Assembly: GCF_002094305.1 (NCBI RefSeq)
Contig: NZ_LWTX01000001.1
Span: 124,001-188,000 of the forward strand
Length of the DNA: 64,000 nucleotides
DNA from: Prescottella equi
Lineage (GTDB): Bacteria > Actinomycetota > Actinomycetes > Mycobacteriales > Mycobacteriaceae
Direction: 5' to 3'
This document shows positions 51,101 through 60,559 of the stretch, piece by piece; position 1 is the stretch's first letter; each line of letters starts with the position of its first letter. Under the pieces are notes generated by a model. That model was given only the letters and a program-made list of their open reading frames with translations, was not told where the DNA came from and did no database searches. The position numbers and the translations under genes were made by a program.

Positions 51101-54100
51101 TCACGCCCGCAATCGGAAGCCACGCGGGGTGGCCGAGAAGCCCACCTCGGTGAGCAACGGCGCGAAGTCGTTGCCGTGGATGGTGGCGCCGTCGACCTTC
51201 TCGACGACGACCTTGTCGATGCCGCCGCGTTTCACGGTGGCGGCAAGCGATTCGGCGGCGGTGCGCAGGACCCCGATGTCGTCGGTGAAGGTGAGGACGG
51301 TCCGTCCGCCGCGCTCGACGAACAACACCAGTTCGCCGTCGACGAGCGACACCAGGCCCCCGGCCTTGCGGCCCGGGCGATGCTTGGGGGCATCGTCACC
51401 GGCCATCGACTGCGGCCACGGCAGTGCCGCGCCGTAGGGGTTCGCGGGGTCGGACGCGGCGAGTGTGACGGCAGGTGCCGTCGTGTGGCGGCCCTCGATC
51501 GAGTCGCTGTGGGTGCGTAAGCGATCGACCACATCGGGCGTGGAGAACTGCGCGCCCCCGAGGGTGTCGACGAAGTAGCCGCGCCGGCAGCGTCCGCCGT
51601 CCTCGAAGCCGGTGAGCACCTTGTACATCGACGCGAAGCCGCCGGGGACCTCCTCCGCGACCACCGAGCCGCGCGTGACGACGCCGTACCGCTCGAGCAG
51701 CAGATCGGCGGTGGCGTGGGCGCGGAGTGTGGGGTCGGGTTCCGGCTCGGGTAGTAGCGACCACCGTCCCCCCGCGGTGGGCGGGCCGCTGCGGGTGGGC
51801 ATCGTGGGACGTCCGAGCCGGCGATACGCGTGAGCGCGGGGCGCACGCCGCGGCGTGCGGTGGCTGGGGGTGGCACGCGAGGTGTCCGACAGCAGTGCCC
51901 GCAGCGGGGCCAACGTGTCGTTTCCGATGTACCCGGCCCACACCAGGTCCCAGAGCGCGGCGGCGAGTGCGGTGTCGTCGGTGGACTGCACGGTGTCGGA
52001 CAGTTGCCGGAAGAAGTACGCGCCGCCGCCGGTCAGGGTGTCGAGGATGCTGCGATGCAGGTCGGTGAGATCGATCTCGGCGGGCGTCGCCAATGTCAGC
52101 GGAGACGAGTCGGCCAGGTGCAGGCTCACCCAGCCGTCCTTGCCGGAGATCTGCCCGGCACCGGACCACAGCACCTCGCCGGTGGCGGTGAGTTCGTCGA
52201 GCATCGCGGGGGAGTAGTCGCGCACCCGCGACGCCAGGATCAGCGATTCGAGGGCTGACGCGGGAACCGGAACGCCCGCAAGCTGTTCCACGACCGTCAC
52301 CACGCCGTCGAGTCCGCGCAGCGAGCCGCCGACATGCTGCCAGCCGGGCAGGAACCGGCCCAGCGTCGCTGTGCTGACCGGCTCCACCTCCTCCCGCGCC
52401 GCCGCGAGCGAGCGGCGCCGCAGTCGGCGCAACACCTCGGCGTCGCACCATTCGCTGCCGGACGCGCCGGGCCGGAACTCGCCCTCGACGACACGTTTCT
52501 CGTTCGCCAGTCGCGCAAGGACGTCGCGAGCGACGGCGGAGCCGATTCCGAAGCGCTCCGCGGCCTCCGACACCGTGAACGGTCCGTGCGTGCGCGCATA
52601 ACGACCGAGCAGATCGCCGAGCGGATCGTCGACGGGTTCGATGAAGGCGGCCGGAGTACCGATGGGCAGCGGCACCCCCAGTCCGTCGCGCAGCCGGGCG
52701 GCGTCCTCGACGGCCGTCCACCACTGGCGTCCTGCGAACGAGACGCGCAGCGCGCGCCGGTGCGCGACGAGTTCGTCGAGCCACGGCACCGGGTCGGCGG
52801 TGGAGCGCTCGGCGGCTTCCTCGGTGGTGACCGGGCCGAGCAGACGCAACAGATCGGCCATGCCCTCCACGTCGCGGGCATGGCGTTCGGGCGTCAGCCG
52901 CTGCAGTTCCCGCTCGGCTTTCGCGATGACGTCGGCGTCGAGCAGTTCGCGCAACTCCACCCGGCCGAGCAGTTCGGCGAGCAGTGTGGAATCGAGCGAC
53001 AGTGCGGCTGCGCGACGCTCGGCGAGCGGGCTGTCGCCCTCGTACATGAACGCGCCCACGTAGTCGAAGAGCAGCGAACTCGCGAACGGTGACGGCGTTG
53101 CGGTCTCGACCTCGACCATCCGGATCTGCCGGCGGGCGATGCGGCCGAACAGATCCCGCAACGCGGGCAGGTCGTAGACGTCCTGCAGGCATTCGCGCAC
53201 GGTCTCGAGCAGGATCGGGAAGGTCGGGAACTTGCGCGCGACGTCGAGCAACTGTGCCGACCGCTGCCGCTGCTGCCACAACGGGGCCCGCTTGCCGGGG
53301 GTGCGGCGGGGTAGCAGCAGTGCGCGTGCGGCACATTCACGGAACCGGGACGCGAACAGCGCCGAGCCGCCCACCTCGTCGGTGACGATGTCCTCGATCT
53401 CGTCGCGCTCGAACGCGAACAGTTCCGCGCCGGGCGGGGTGTCGTCGGTGTCGGGCAGACGCACGATGATGCCGTCGTCGGACGCGGTGGGGGCGGCGTC
53501 CACACCGAATCGTTCACGCAGGCGCGCACCGATCGCGAGCGCCCACGGTGCGTGCACCCGCAGCCCGTACGGCGAGTGCAGCACCAGTCGCCAGTCGCCG
53601 AGCTCGTCGCGGAAGCGCTCCACCACGAGGGTTCGGTCGGTGGGTACCCGCCCGGTGGCCTGTTGCTGGTCCTCGATCAGCGCGGCGAGGTTGGTGGTGG
53701 CGTTCGTGTCGAGCCCGGCGGCGACCAGACGCGCGGCCACCTCGTCCGGCGTGCTCGACGACAGCTCGCGCAGGAAGCCGCCGAGGGCCTCGCCGAGTTC
53801 GGCGGGACGGCCGAGACCGTCGCCGTGCCAGAACGGCAGCCGTCCGGGCAGCCCGTACGCGGGACTGACCAGCACCCGGTCGTAGGTGATCTCCTCGATC
53901 CGCCAACTGGTGGCGCCGAGCGCGAACACGTCGCCCACGCGGGACTCGTAGACCATCTCCTCGTCGAGTTCGCCGACCCGGGACTGTCGCTCGCCCACCA
54001 TGTAGACGGCGAACAGGCCGCGGTCGGGGATCGCGCCGCCCGACGTGACGGCCAGACGCTGCGAACCGGGGCGCCCGGTGAGGGTGCCACCGTCGCGGTC

Positions 54101-55678
54101 CCACACCAGGCGGGGACGCAGTTCGGCGAACTCGTCCGACGGATAGCGACCCGCGAGCAGGTCGAGCGTCGACTCGTACGCCGAACGGGGCAGGGTCGCG
54201 AAGGAACCGCTGCGCCGGACGACGTCGTACCACTGTTCCACGTCGAGAGGTTCGAGGGCGGTGGCGGCGACGGTCTGCTGCGCGAGGATGTCGAGCGGAT
54301 TCGCGGGAATCTCGAGTGCCTCGATCTTGCCGTTCGTCATACGTTCGACCGTGACGGCGCAGTGGATGAGGTCGGTGCGGTGCTTGGGGAAGAGCACACC
54401 ACGGGAGATCTCGCCCACCTGGTGTCCGGCGCGGCCGACGCGCTGCAACCCGCTCGCGACCGACGGCGGCGCCTCCACCTGCACCACGAGATCGACTGCG
54501 CCCATGTCGATTCCGAGTTCCAGGCTGCTGGTGGCCACCACGCAGCGCAAACGCCCGGACTTGAGGTCGTCCTCGATGATCGCCCGCTGGTCCTTGCTGA
54601 CCGAGCCGTGGTGGGCCCGCGCCAGCAGGGGATCGGCACCGTAGTTGACCTCGGTGGGCGCGCCGAGCTGCGCGGGCGGTCTGCCCTGCTTCTCGACGGC
54701 GCCGCCGAGCCGTTCGGCGTAGATCTCGTTGAGCCGGGCGGTGAGCTTCTCGGCGAGCCGGCGCGAGTTCGCGAACACGATCGACGAGCGGTGGTCGAGG
54801 ATCAGATCGACGATCTGTTCCTCGACGTGCGGCCAGATCGACCCGGCCTGCGGAGTGGGCGACAGCGACTCCGGATCGGGCTCGGCGATACCGAGTTCCG
54901 TCATGTCCTCGACCGGGACCCGCACCGTGAGATCGAACGTCTTCGCCGCGGGGGGAGCGACGATGCGGATCGGTGCCGAACCCGCGAGGAAGCGGCCCAC
55001 CTCCTCGTGCGGGCGCACCGTGGCCGACAGTCCGATCCGCTGGACCGGTTTGTCGCGCAGCATGTCGAGACGCTCGAGCGACAGCGCGAGGTGGGCGCCG
55101 CGCTTGGTGCCGGCGACCGCGTGGACTTCGTCGACGATCACGGTCTCCACGCCGGTGAGGGTCTCCCGCGCCGACGACGTGAGCATCAGGAACAGCGACT
55201 CGGGTGTGGTGATGAGGATGTCCGGCGGCGTCTTGATCATCTTGCGCCGTTCGCCGGTGGGGGTGTCCCCCGACCGCACACCGACGCGGATCTCGGGCGG
55301 TTCGAACCCCAGACGTTTCGCGGTCTGTGTGATGCCTACCAGCGGCGCCCGCAGGTTGCGTTCGACATCGACGCCGAGCGCCTTGAGCGGAGAGATGTAG
55401 AGCACCTTGGTGGTGCGCTGCTCCGTGGTGCGCCGCTCAGCGGCGCGCTTCTCGTCGGATGCGCCGGCCTCGACCGCCGTCGCCAACCGGTCCAGCGCCC
55501 ACAGGAACGCCGACAGCGTCTTTCCCGACCCGGTAGGCGCGACGACGAGCGTGTGCGAACCACTCGCGATGGAGTCCCACGCACCCAACTGGGCGGCGGT
55601 GGGTGCGGGGAAGGCACCGTCGAACCACTCCCTGGTGGGCGCGGAGAAGCGATCGAGGACGGCGTCCATGCGGTCCAT
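51101..55678 (-). CDS. lhr: Lhr-type ATP-dependent helicase (Lhr-Core plus C-terminal domain)
   Basis: A 1525-residue superfamily 2 3'-to-5' helicase. The first about 870 residues are the Lhr core: Walker A APTGSGKTLSAF, TPESLF, DEVH box in VIVDEVHAVAGTKRG, SAT motif IGLSATVRPHEEVG, motif VI QRVGRAGHQVGEIS, then WH domain. The remainder is the long Lhr C-terminal region. Known Lhr enzymes translocate on single-stranded DNA and unwind RNA:DNA hybrids, and lhr is DNA-damage induced in mycobacteria. Two nearby ATGs (55678, 55669) are both possible starts. Co-transcription with nei points to DNA repair. Confidence 0.93.
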   Translation of the reverse strand: MDRMDAVLDRFSAPTREWFDGAFPAPTAAQLGAWDSIASGSHTLVVAPTGSGKTLSAFLWALDRLATAVEAGASDEKRAAERRTTEQRTTKVLYISPLKALGVDVERNLRAPLVGITQTAKRLGFEPPEIRVGVRSGDTPTGERRKMIKTPPDILITTPESLFLMLTSSARETLTGVETVIVDEVHAVAGTKRGAHLALSLERLDMLRDKPVQRIGLSATVRPHEEVGRFLAGSAPIRIVAPPAAKTFDLTVRVPVEDMTELGIAEPDPESLSPTPQAGSIWPHVEEQIVDLILDHRSSIVFANSRRLAEKLTARLNEIYAERLGGAVEKQGRPPAQLGAPTEVNYGADPLLARAHHGSVSKDQRAIIEDDLKSGRLRCVVATSSLELGIDMGAVDLVVQVEAPPSVASGLQRVGRAGHQVGEISRGVLFPKHRTDLIHCAVTVERMTNGKIEALEIPANPLDILAQQTVAATALEPLDVEQWYDVVRRSGSFATLPRSAYESTLDLLAGRYPSDEFAELRPRLVWDRDGGTLTGRPGSQRLAVTSGGAIPDRGLFAVYMVGERQSRVGELDEEMVYESRVGDVFALGATSWRIEEITYDRVLVSPAYGLPGRLPFWHGDGLGRPAELGEALGGFLRELSSSTPDEVAARLVAAGLDTNATTNLAALIEDQQQATGRVPTDRTLVVERFRDELGDWRLVLHSPYGLRVHAPWALAIGARLRERFGVDAAPTASDDGIIVRLPDTDDTPPGAELFAFERDEIEDIVTDEVGGSALFASRFRECAARALLLPRRTPGKRAPLWQQRQRSAQLLDVARKFPTFPILLETVRECLQDVYDLPALRDLFGRIARRQIRMVEVETATPSPFASSLLFDYVGAFMYEGDSPLAERRAAALSLDSTLLAELLGRVELRELLDADVIAKAERELQRLTPERHARDVEGMADLLRLLGPVTTEEAAERSTADPVPWLDELVAHRRALRVSFAGRQWWTAVEDAARLRDGLGVPLPIGTPAAFIEPVDDPLGDLLGRYARTHGPFTVSEAAERFGIGSAVARDVLARLANEKRVVEGEFRPGASGSEWCDAEVLRRLRRRSLAAAREEVEPVSTATLGRFLPGWQHVGGSLRGLDGVVTVVEQLAGVPVPASALESLILASRVRDYSPAMLDELTATGEVLWSGAGQISGKDGWVSLHLADSSPLTLATPAEIDLTDLHRSILDTLTGGGAYFFRQLSDTVQSTDDTALAAALWDLVWAGYIGNDTLAPLRALLSDTSRATPSHRTPRRAPRAHAYRRLGRPTMPTRSGPPTAGGRWSLLPEPEPDPTLRAHATADLLLERYGVVTRGSVVAEEVPGGFASMYKVLTGFEDGGRCRRGYFVDTLGGAQFSTPDVVDRLRTHSDSIEGRHTTAPAVTLAASDPANPYGAALPWPQSMAGDDAPKHRPGRKAGGLVSLVDGELVLFVERGGRTVLTFTDDIGVLRTAAESLAATVKRGGIDKVVVEKVDGATIHGNDFAPLLTEVGFSATPRGFRLRA

Positions 55679-56008
55679 CTTGCCTGCAGGTACCGACACT
55701 TCGCCGATCAGCGATGCGGGCGCCCGACGGTCGCGGAGGCGACATCGCGTCTCTACTCCACGCCGGTGTCCCACGCGGTGGTCGGCACGCTCGCGCCGGA
55801 GAGTCGGTATGCCGGGGCGAATGCGGTCGAATCGGACATCACCGGACGCTGCCGGACCGGCGACGGGGCCCGTCGTCGAAGTCGTCCGAGAATCGGTCAG
55901 GAATCCCGGTTAGGCCGTACAGACCGGCCTCCACTCATTAGTCTAATGGATGTTCCGGACGGTCTTTGACCAGGTCGGGGCCGTCTTCCCGCAAGGAGGG
56001 AGCTCCCC
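55679..56008. other. lhr / secreted-protein intergenic region (330 bp)
   Basis: No convincing gene. Frames across 55720-55900 are open but have no start with ribosome-binding site and no recognisable domain. It contains the divergent promoters; a perfect 13-bp palindrome CATTAG-T-CTAATG lies at 55936-55948, about 60 bp before the secreted-protein start, and AAGGAGGG at 55993 is that gene's SD. Confidence 0.4.
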
Positions 56009-56608
56009 GTGAAACTCCACAGGACTGCGGCTGTGTCCGTGCTCGCCATCGCTGCACTCGGCGTGGCAACCGGTACCGCCTACGCCGAGCCCGGGCCGCC
56101 GCCGGCGCCGGGCGCAATCCACTACCAGACCCAGATCGGCGCGAACGGTACGTCGCTCGACACCGTCCTCGATGCGGGCACCTTCCGGGTGGCCGGCGAC
56201 GTCGTCGACGTCGTCGATCCGGCGGGGACGACCGTCGGCACCGTCCCGCTCACCTACCGGGTGGCCGGGGTGGACGTTCCGCTGGTGCCGTCGGTCGACG
56301 GCGGCAAACTCACTCTCACGCCGGCGATCCCGGCACAGGGTGTGAGTGCGCTGAACAACGTGGACGCGCGCCAGGACGCCTACTCGAACATGATCAGCGA
56401 GATCGAGAAGGGCTGGGTGGGCGGCGGCCAGATGAATGCGCAGATCGGCGCCGGTGTGGGCGCGGTCGTCGGGTGTGTGCTGTTCCTGTTCGTCGGCTGT
56501 ATCCCCGGTGCGGCGATCGGTGGCGTCATCGGCGCGGCCACCGGAATCAGCAACGCCAACCCTGCGGTTCAGCCCGCGATCTTCGATTTCATCGGCACCC
56601 TGTACTGA
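56009..56608 (+). CDS. Secreted glycine-zipper protein
   Basis: A 199-residue exported protein. Signal peptide AAVSVLAIAALGVATGTAYA ends near residue 26. A beta-rich domain follows (residues about 40-105, with repeated VDVVDPAGTTVGTVPLTYRVAGVDVPLVPSVDG). A C-terminal Gly/Ala-rich hydrophobic segment (GAGVGAVVGCVLFLFVGCIPGAAIGGVIGAATGI) looks like a glycine zipper that could insert in a membrane. Similar secreted proteins are frequent in Rhodococcus and Nocardia; function unknown. The GTG at 56009 has AAGGAGGG 8 nt upstream. Confidence 0.78.
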   Translation: MKLHRTAAVSVLAIAALGVATGTAYAEPGPPPAPGAIHYQTQIGANGTSLDTVLDAGTFRVAGDVVDVVDPAGTTVGTVPLTYRVAGVDVPLVPSVDGGKLTLTPAIPAQGVSALNNVDARQDAYSNMISEIEKGWVGGGQMNAQIGAGVGAVVGCVLFLFVGCIPGAAIGGVIGAATGISNANPAVQPAIFDFIGTLY

Positions 56609-56621
56609 CCGAGCCGGAGGG

Positions 56622-57248
56622 TCATGAGCCGACGCTCGCCCCTGAGTCGGGGAGGGGCGAGCCTCGGTGCAGGAGGGCGCGCACATTGTCGGTGACGATC
56701 CGCGCCGAGATGGTGGGGTCGATGGCGCGCTGGATACCGAGGCCCACTCCGAGGCTGAGGATGCTGCGCGCCGCCTCCTCGGGCGGCAGCGGCAGCGCGG
56801 TACCGGTCGCGGCGGTCAGCGAATTCACCAGCGCGAGAACCATTCCGTGCGCCATCCCCAGGGCCGATGCCAGCGCGGCCTGCACGTCGGGGTCGTGCCG
56901 GCAGGCGGCGATGAACTCGAACTCGAGCATCGTCCAACCCACGTCGCCCAAGGTGCGCTCGGCCCACTCCTGGATACGTTCGAGAAGCTCGTCGAGTTCG
57001 CCGTCGGCGGCCACGAGCGCTGCCACCTCTTCGAACTTCGTCGTGTGGATCAGGTCGAGAACCTCGAGGCACAGTTCCTTCTTGCCGCGGAAATTCGAGT
57101 ACACCGCGCCCTTCGAGTAGCCCGCCGTCTCGGCGACCTTCTCGAGAGAAGTCAGCGCGTAGCCGTCGGTGAGGAACAGGTCGCGGGCGGTCGTGAGCAG
57201 CTCCGCGCGGGTGCGGGCCTGGCTTTCCGATCTGGTCAAACGTGCCAT
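56622..57248 (-). CDS. TetR family transcriptional regulator
   Basis: A 208-residue TetR regulator. Its DNA-binding domain reads QARTRAELLTTARDLFLTDGYALTSLEKVAETAGYSKGAVYSNFRGKKELCLEVLD. The ligand domain has EFEFIAACRHDPDVQAALA and late LSLGVGLGIQRAIDP. It is divergent from the patatin/BVMO/SDR operon (61-bp gap), which it most likely represses. The ATG at 57248 is preferred over one five codons earlier. Confidence 0.9.
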   Translation of the reverse strand: MARLTRSESQARTRAELLTTARDLFLTDGYALTSLEKVAETAGYSKGAVYSNFRGKKELCLEVLDLIHTTKFEEVAALVAADGELDELLERIQEWAERTLGDVGWTMLEFEFIAACRHDPDVQAALASALGMAHGMVLALVNSLTAATGTALPLPPEEAARSILSLGVGLGIQRAIDPTISARIVTDNVRALLHRGSPLPDSGASVGS

Positions 57249-57309
57249 GCCGTCATTCTTCACGACATTTGGGCTACCGAGAGTATTTGAATGCTGCTAG
57301 TTTCTGGAT

Positions 57310-58257
57310 ATGACTTCGAGTGACACATATCTCGGTCGCGGGTTGGTCCTCGGATGCGGGGGGACGCTGGGGGCAGCATGGACGGTCGCGGCGCTGATCG
57401 CGATCCGGGACGCCCTCGGGTGGGACCCACGCGACGCCGACGTTCTTGTCGGCACGTCCGCGGGTGCCGAACTCGTCACGATGCTCGGGAGCGGCATCGG
57501 TGTCGACGAGATCCTCGCGATGCAACTCGGGGAGTCGACGCATCCTGTGCTCGCCGGACACCTCGCAGGCGCGCCCGGCCGATTCCCTCCACTGCCGCGC
57601 CCACGCCCGGGTGCGCCCGGCCTGCTGCGGCGTGCGCTGCCCACCATGACCCGGTTGAGCGGACTGCTCCCGGAGGGGCGCGGAGACGCGGAATGGCTCG
57701 ACCGCCTCGCCACCGGCGTCGCGGCATCCGGCGATTGGGTCGCGCATCCGCAGACGTGGCTGGTCGCGATGGACGCCGCGACCGGGGAGCGAGTGCCCTT
57801 CGGCGCGCAGGGGGCGCCGAAGGCGGCGCTGTCCGAGGCGTTGCGGGCGTCGTGGGCGATCCCGGGCTGGATGCGGCCGGTCACCATCGGCGGCCGGAGG
57901 TACGTCGACGGCGGTGCGGCATCCACCGCGTCGGCCGACCTGCTGGCCGAACGCGGACTCGACGAGGTGGTCGTGCTGGCGCCCATGGCCTCCCGGGGTC
58001 GGGTGCCCGGCCGGGGATCGGCCGCTCTCGAGCGAGCGGTCCTGCGGAACTGGATGAGTGCCGGACTCGACGCCGAGTGTGCGGCGTTGGAGGCGTCCGG
58101 CACGCGGGTGATCCGGGTCGACGCGACGGCCGAGGATCTCGCTGTGATGGGCCCCAACTTCATGGACGACAGGCGCCGACTCGCCACTCTGGAACACTCG
58201 CTGCGCAGCACCCGAACGTCGGTGCAGCGCGCCCTCGCGACGGGAGCGTCCGCATGA
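57310..58257 (+). CDS. Patatin-like phospholipase / lipid acyl hydrolase
   Basis: A 315-residue patatin-fold enzyme with oxyanion loop GCGGTLGAAW, nucleophile Ser in VLVGTSAGAELV and catalytic Asp in DGGAAS, giving the Ser-Asp dyad. It probably releases fatty acids from lipids in the cytoplasm or at the membrane. It is the first gene of a three-gene operon; its stop overlaps the monooxygenase start (ATGA). Neighbours suggest it prepares a lipid or ester for the following oxidation steps. Confidence 0.9.
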   Translation: MTSSDTYLGRGLVLGCGGTLGAAWTVAALIAIRDALGWDPRDADVLVGTSAGAELVTMLGSGIGVDEILAMQLGESTHPVLAGHLAGAPGRFPPLPRPRPGAPGLLRRALPTMTRLSGLLPEGRGDAEWLDRLATGVAASGDWVAHPQTWLVAMDAATGERVPFGAQGAPKAALSEALRASWAIPGWMRPVTIGGRRYVDGGAASTASADLLAERGLDEVVVLAPMASRGRVPGRGSAALERAVLRNWMSAGLDAECAALEASGTRVIRVDATAEDLAVMGPNFMDDRRRLATLEHSLRSTRTSVQRALATGASA

Positions 58258-59720
58258 CCGGCCACCACGAGGTGATCGTCGTCGGGGCCGGAATCTCGGG
58301 TATCGGTGCCGTGATCCGGTTGCAGCGCATGGGGATCGGCGACGTCTTGATCCTCGAGAAGGCCCACGCGCTCGGCGGAACGTGGCGCGACAACACATAT
58401 CCGGGGTGCGCGTGCGATGTGCCGTCCGCGCTGTACTCGTATTCGTTCGCACCGAACCCGGGGTGGAGCCGACTGTTCGCGGGACAGCACGAGATCCGCG
58501 AATACATCGAGCGGACGGCCGCCGAGCACGGCGTGCACGAGCGAGTCGAGTTCGGCACCGAACTGCTGCGTGCCCAGTGGGACGAGCCGACGCGGCGGTG
58601 GGTGCTGGAGACGTCGAACGGCACCTTCACCGCGAACGCGGTGATCGCGGCCGCGGGCCCGTGGAATCAGCCGCTCGTCCCCGACATTCCGGGGCTCGAC
58701 GGGTTCGCCGGGGAGGTGTTCCACTCGTCGCGCTGGAACCACGACTACGACCTGTCCGGCAAGCGCGTCGCCGTCGTCGGGACCGGCGCGTCGGCGGTGC
58801 AGTTCGTCCCCGAGATCGCGCCGGTGGTGGGGGAACTGCACCTGTACCAGCGGACCGCCCAGTGGGTACTGCCCAAGCCCGACACCACGCTGCCGGGTCC
58901 GGTCCGGGCGGCGATCGGAGCGGTGCCCGGGGCGCTGAACGCGTTGCGGCGCATCCAGTACGGGATCATGGAGGCCCTCGGGGTCGGCTTCCGTAACCCG
59001 TGGATCCTGCGGGTGATCCAGCAGATCGGCCGCATGCAGTTGCGGGCGCAGATCCGGGATCCGGAACTGCGGCGGTCGCTCACCCCCGACTACACCCTCG
59101 GCTGCAAGCGGCTGCTGATGTCCAACAGCTACTACCCGGCGCTGAACCGTCCGAACGTGGAGGTGCACGCGAACGCGGTGCGGCAGGTGCGGGGCAACGT
59201 GGTGATCGGCGCGGACGGGCAGGAACGGGAGGTCGACGCCATCATCTTCGGCACCGGTTTCCACATCCTCGACATGCCCATCGCCGGACGGGTGTTCGAC
59301 GGTCAGGGGCGCAGCCTCGGTGACCACTGGAAGGGCAGTCCGCAGGCGTACCTCGGCACCACCGTCGCGGGATTCCCCAACGCGTACGTGCTGCTGGGTC
59401 CGGCGCTGGGTACCGGCCACACGTCGGCGTTCATGATCCTCGAGGCGCAGCTCGACTACCTGACGGCGGCGATCGGAGCTGCGCGCGCAGCCGGCTGGAC
59501 CCGGATGGAGACCCGCCCCGAGGTGCAGGCGGCGTTCAATGCGGAGGTGCAGCAGGCCCTCACCACCACCGTCTACAACGCCGGTGGCTGCCAGAGCTAC
59601 TTCCTGGACGTCAACGGCCGCAACAGCTTCAACTGGCCGTGGTCGACGGGTCGCATGCGAGAACGACTGCGCGACTTCGACGCATCGGCCTACCTGACGT
59701 CGACGGAGGTGTCGTCATGA
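58254..59720 (+). CDS. Flavin-containing (Baeyer-Villiger-type) monooxygenase
   Basis: A 488-residue FAD/NADPH class B monooxygenase. FAD motif VVGAGISGIGAVIRL, TYPGCACDVPSALYSYSF, the BVMO fingerprint FAGEVFHSSRWNHD (FxGxxxHxxxW), NADPH motif VVGTGASAVQFVPEI, and the late FGTGF. The family inserts oxygen next to ketones or oxidises heteroatoms. It overlaps both neighbours by 4 bp, making a tightly coupled patatin-BVMO-SDR operon similar in content to the mymA cluster of M. tuberculosis. The substrate is unknown. Confidence 0.9.
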   Translation: MTGHHEVIVVGAGISGIGAVIRLQRMGIGDVLILEKAHALGGTWRDNTYPGCACDVPSALYSYSFAPNPGWSRLFAGQHEIREYIERTAAEHGVHERVEFGTELLRAQWDEPTRRWVLETSNGTFTANAVIAAAGPWNQPLVPDIPGLDGFAGEVFHSSRWNHDYDLSGKRVAVVGTGASAVQFVPEIAPVVGELHLYQRTAQWVLPKPDTTLPGPVRAAIGAVPGALNALRRIQYGIMEALGVGFRNPWILRVIQQIGRMQLRAQIRDPELRRSLTPDYTLGCKRLLMSNSYYPALNRPNVEVHANAVRQVRGNVVIGADGQEREVDAIIFGTGFHILDMPIAGRVFDGQGRSLGDHWKGSPQAYLGTTVAGFPNAYVLLGPALGTGHTSAFMILEAQLDYLTAAIGAARAAGWTRMETRPEVQAAFNAEVQQALTTTVYNAGGCQSYFLDVNGRNSFNWPWSTGRMRERLRDFDASAYLTSTEVSS

Positions 59721-60559
59721 CCCGGTATCCCGACATCGCGCTCGAGGGTGCACGAGTGCTCGTGACCGGTGCCGGACGCGGCATCGGCCGCGCCACCGCG
59801 AATGCCTTCGCCGCCCGTGGAGCGGACGTCGCCCTCGCCGACCTCGATCGGGGTGCGGTCGAGCACGCCGCAGCAGGCATCGGCACTGCCCATGTTCTCG
59901 ACGTCCGGTCCCGGACGGCATGGGACGCGTGTGTGGCTGACGTCGGGGCGATCGACATCCTCGTCAACAACGCCGGTGTCATGCCGGTCGGCGGGTTCCT
60001 CGACGAGCCGGACGCGACCGGTGAGATGACGATCGACGTCAACGTGTGGGGCCCGATCCACGGGATGCGGGCCGTGGTGCCCGGCATGATCGAGCGCGGA
60101 CGCGGGCACGTCGTGAACGTCGCGTCGCTCGCTGGGAAGATCGCGATCCCCGGGCTGGCGGTGTACAACGCCAGCAAATTTGCGGCCGTGGGACTCTCGG
60201 CGACAGCCCGGCTCGAGTTCGCCGACCACGGAGTGAGCGTCAGCACTGTCCTGCCGAGCGCCGTACGCACGACGCTCACGTCGGGCATACCGCTCGGCAA
60301 GGGACTACCGACGGTCGATCCCGAGGACATCGCCGACGCGATCGTCCGTACCGTCCGCACCCGCCGCGCCGAGACACCCGTTCCGGGTTACCTCGCGGCA
60401 CTCGACGTCGGGCTCGCCGTGGCACCGGAACGGTTGGTGCGGTGGATCCGCCGCGCCGTCGGCGGTGAGCGGGCACTGACCCGCGTCGACCCCACCGCAC
60501 GGGCCGACTACGACGCGCGGCTGCGACGCGACGAGAACCGCGGCGAGCAGACCGGCTAG
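59717..60559 (+). CDS. Short-chain dehydrogenase/reductase
   Basis: A 280-residue SDR with NAD(P) motif VTGAGRGIGRATANAF, NNAG motif ILVNNAGVMP, and catalytic Ser and YxxxK in NVASLAGKIAIPGLAVYNASKFAAV. It probably oxidises or reduces the alcohol/ketone group handled by the preceding monooxygenase. It is the last gene of the operon and overlaps Pcd by 4 nt convergently. Confidence 0.92.
   Translation: MTRYPDIALEGARVLVTGAGRGIGRATANAFAARGADVALADLDRGAVEHAAAGIGTAHVLDVRSRTAWDACVADVGAIDILVNNAGVMPVGGFLDEPDATGEMTIDVNVWGPIHGMRAVVPGMIERGRGHVVNVASLAGKIAIPGLAVYNASKFAAVGLSATARLEFADHGVSVSTVLPSAVRTTLTSGIPLGKGLPTVDPEDIADAIVRTVRTRRAETPVPGYLAALDVGLAVAPERLVRWIRRAVGGERALTRVDPTARADYDARLRRDENRGEQTG

Noticed and set aside
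51396-53336. 646-residue open frame on the minus strand in a second frame of lhr
   Set aside because: Arg/Ala-rich shadow of the Lhr C-terminal region; the Lhr frame is continuous and matches family length.
55720-55900. Possible gene remnant between lhr and the secreted protein
   Set aside because: Frames are open by composition only; no start site, domain or similarity to neighbours was recognised.
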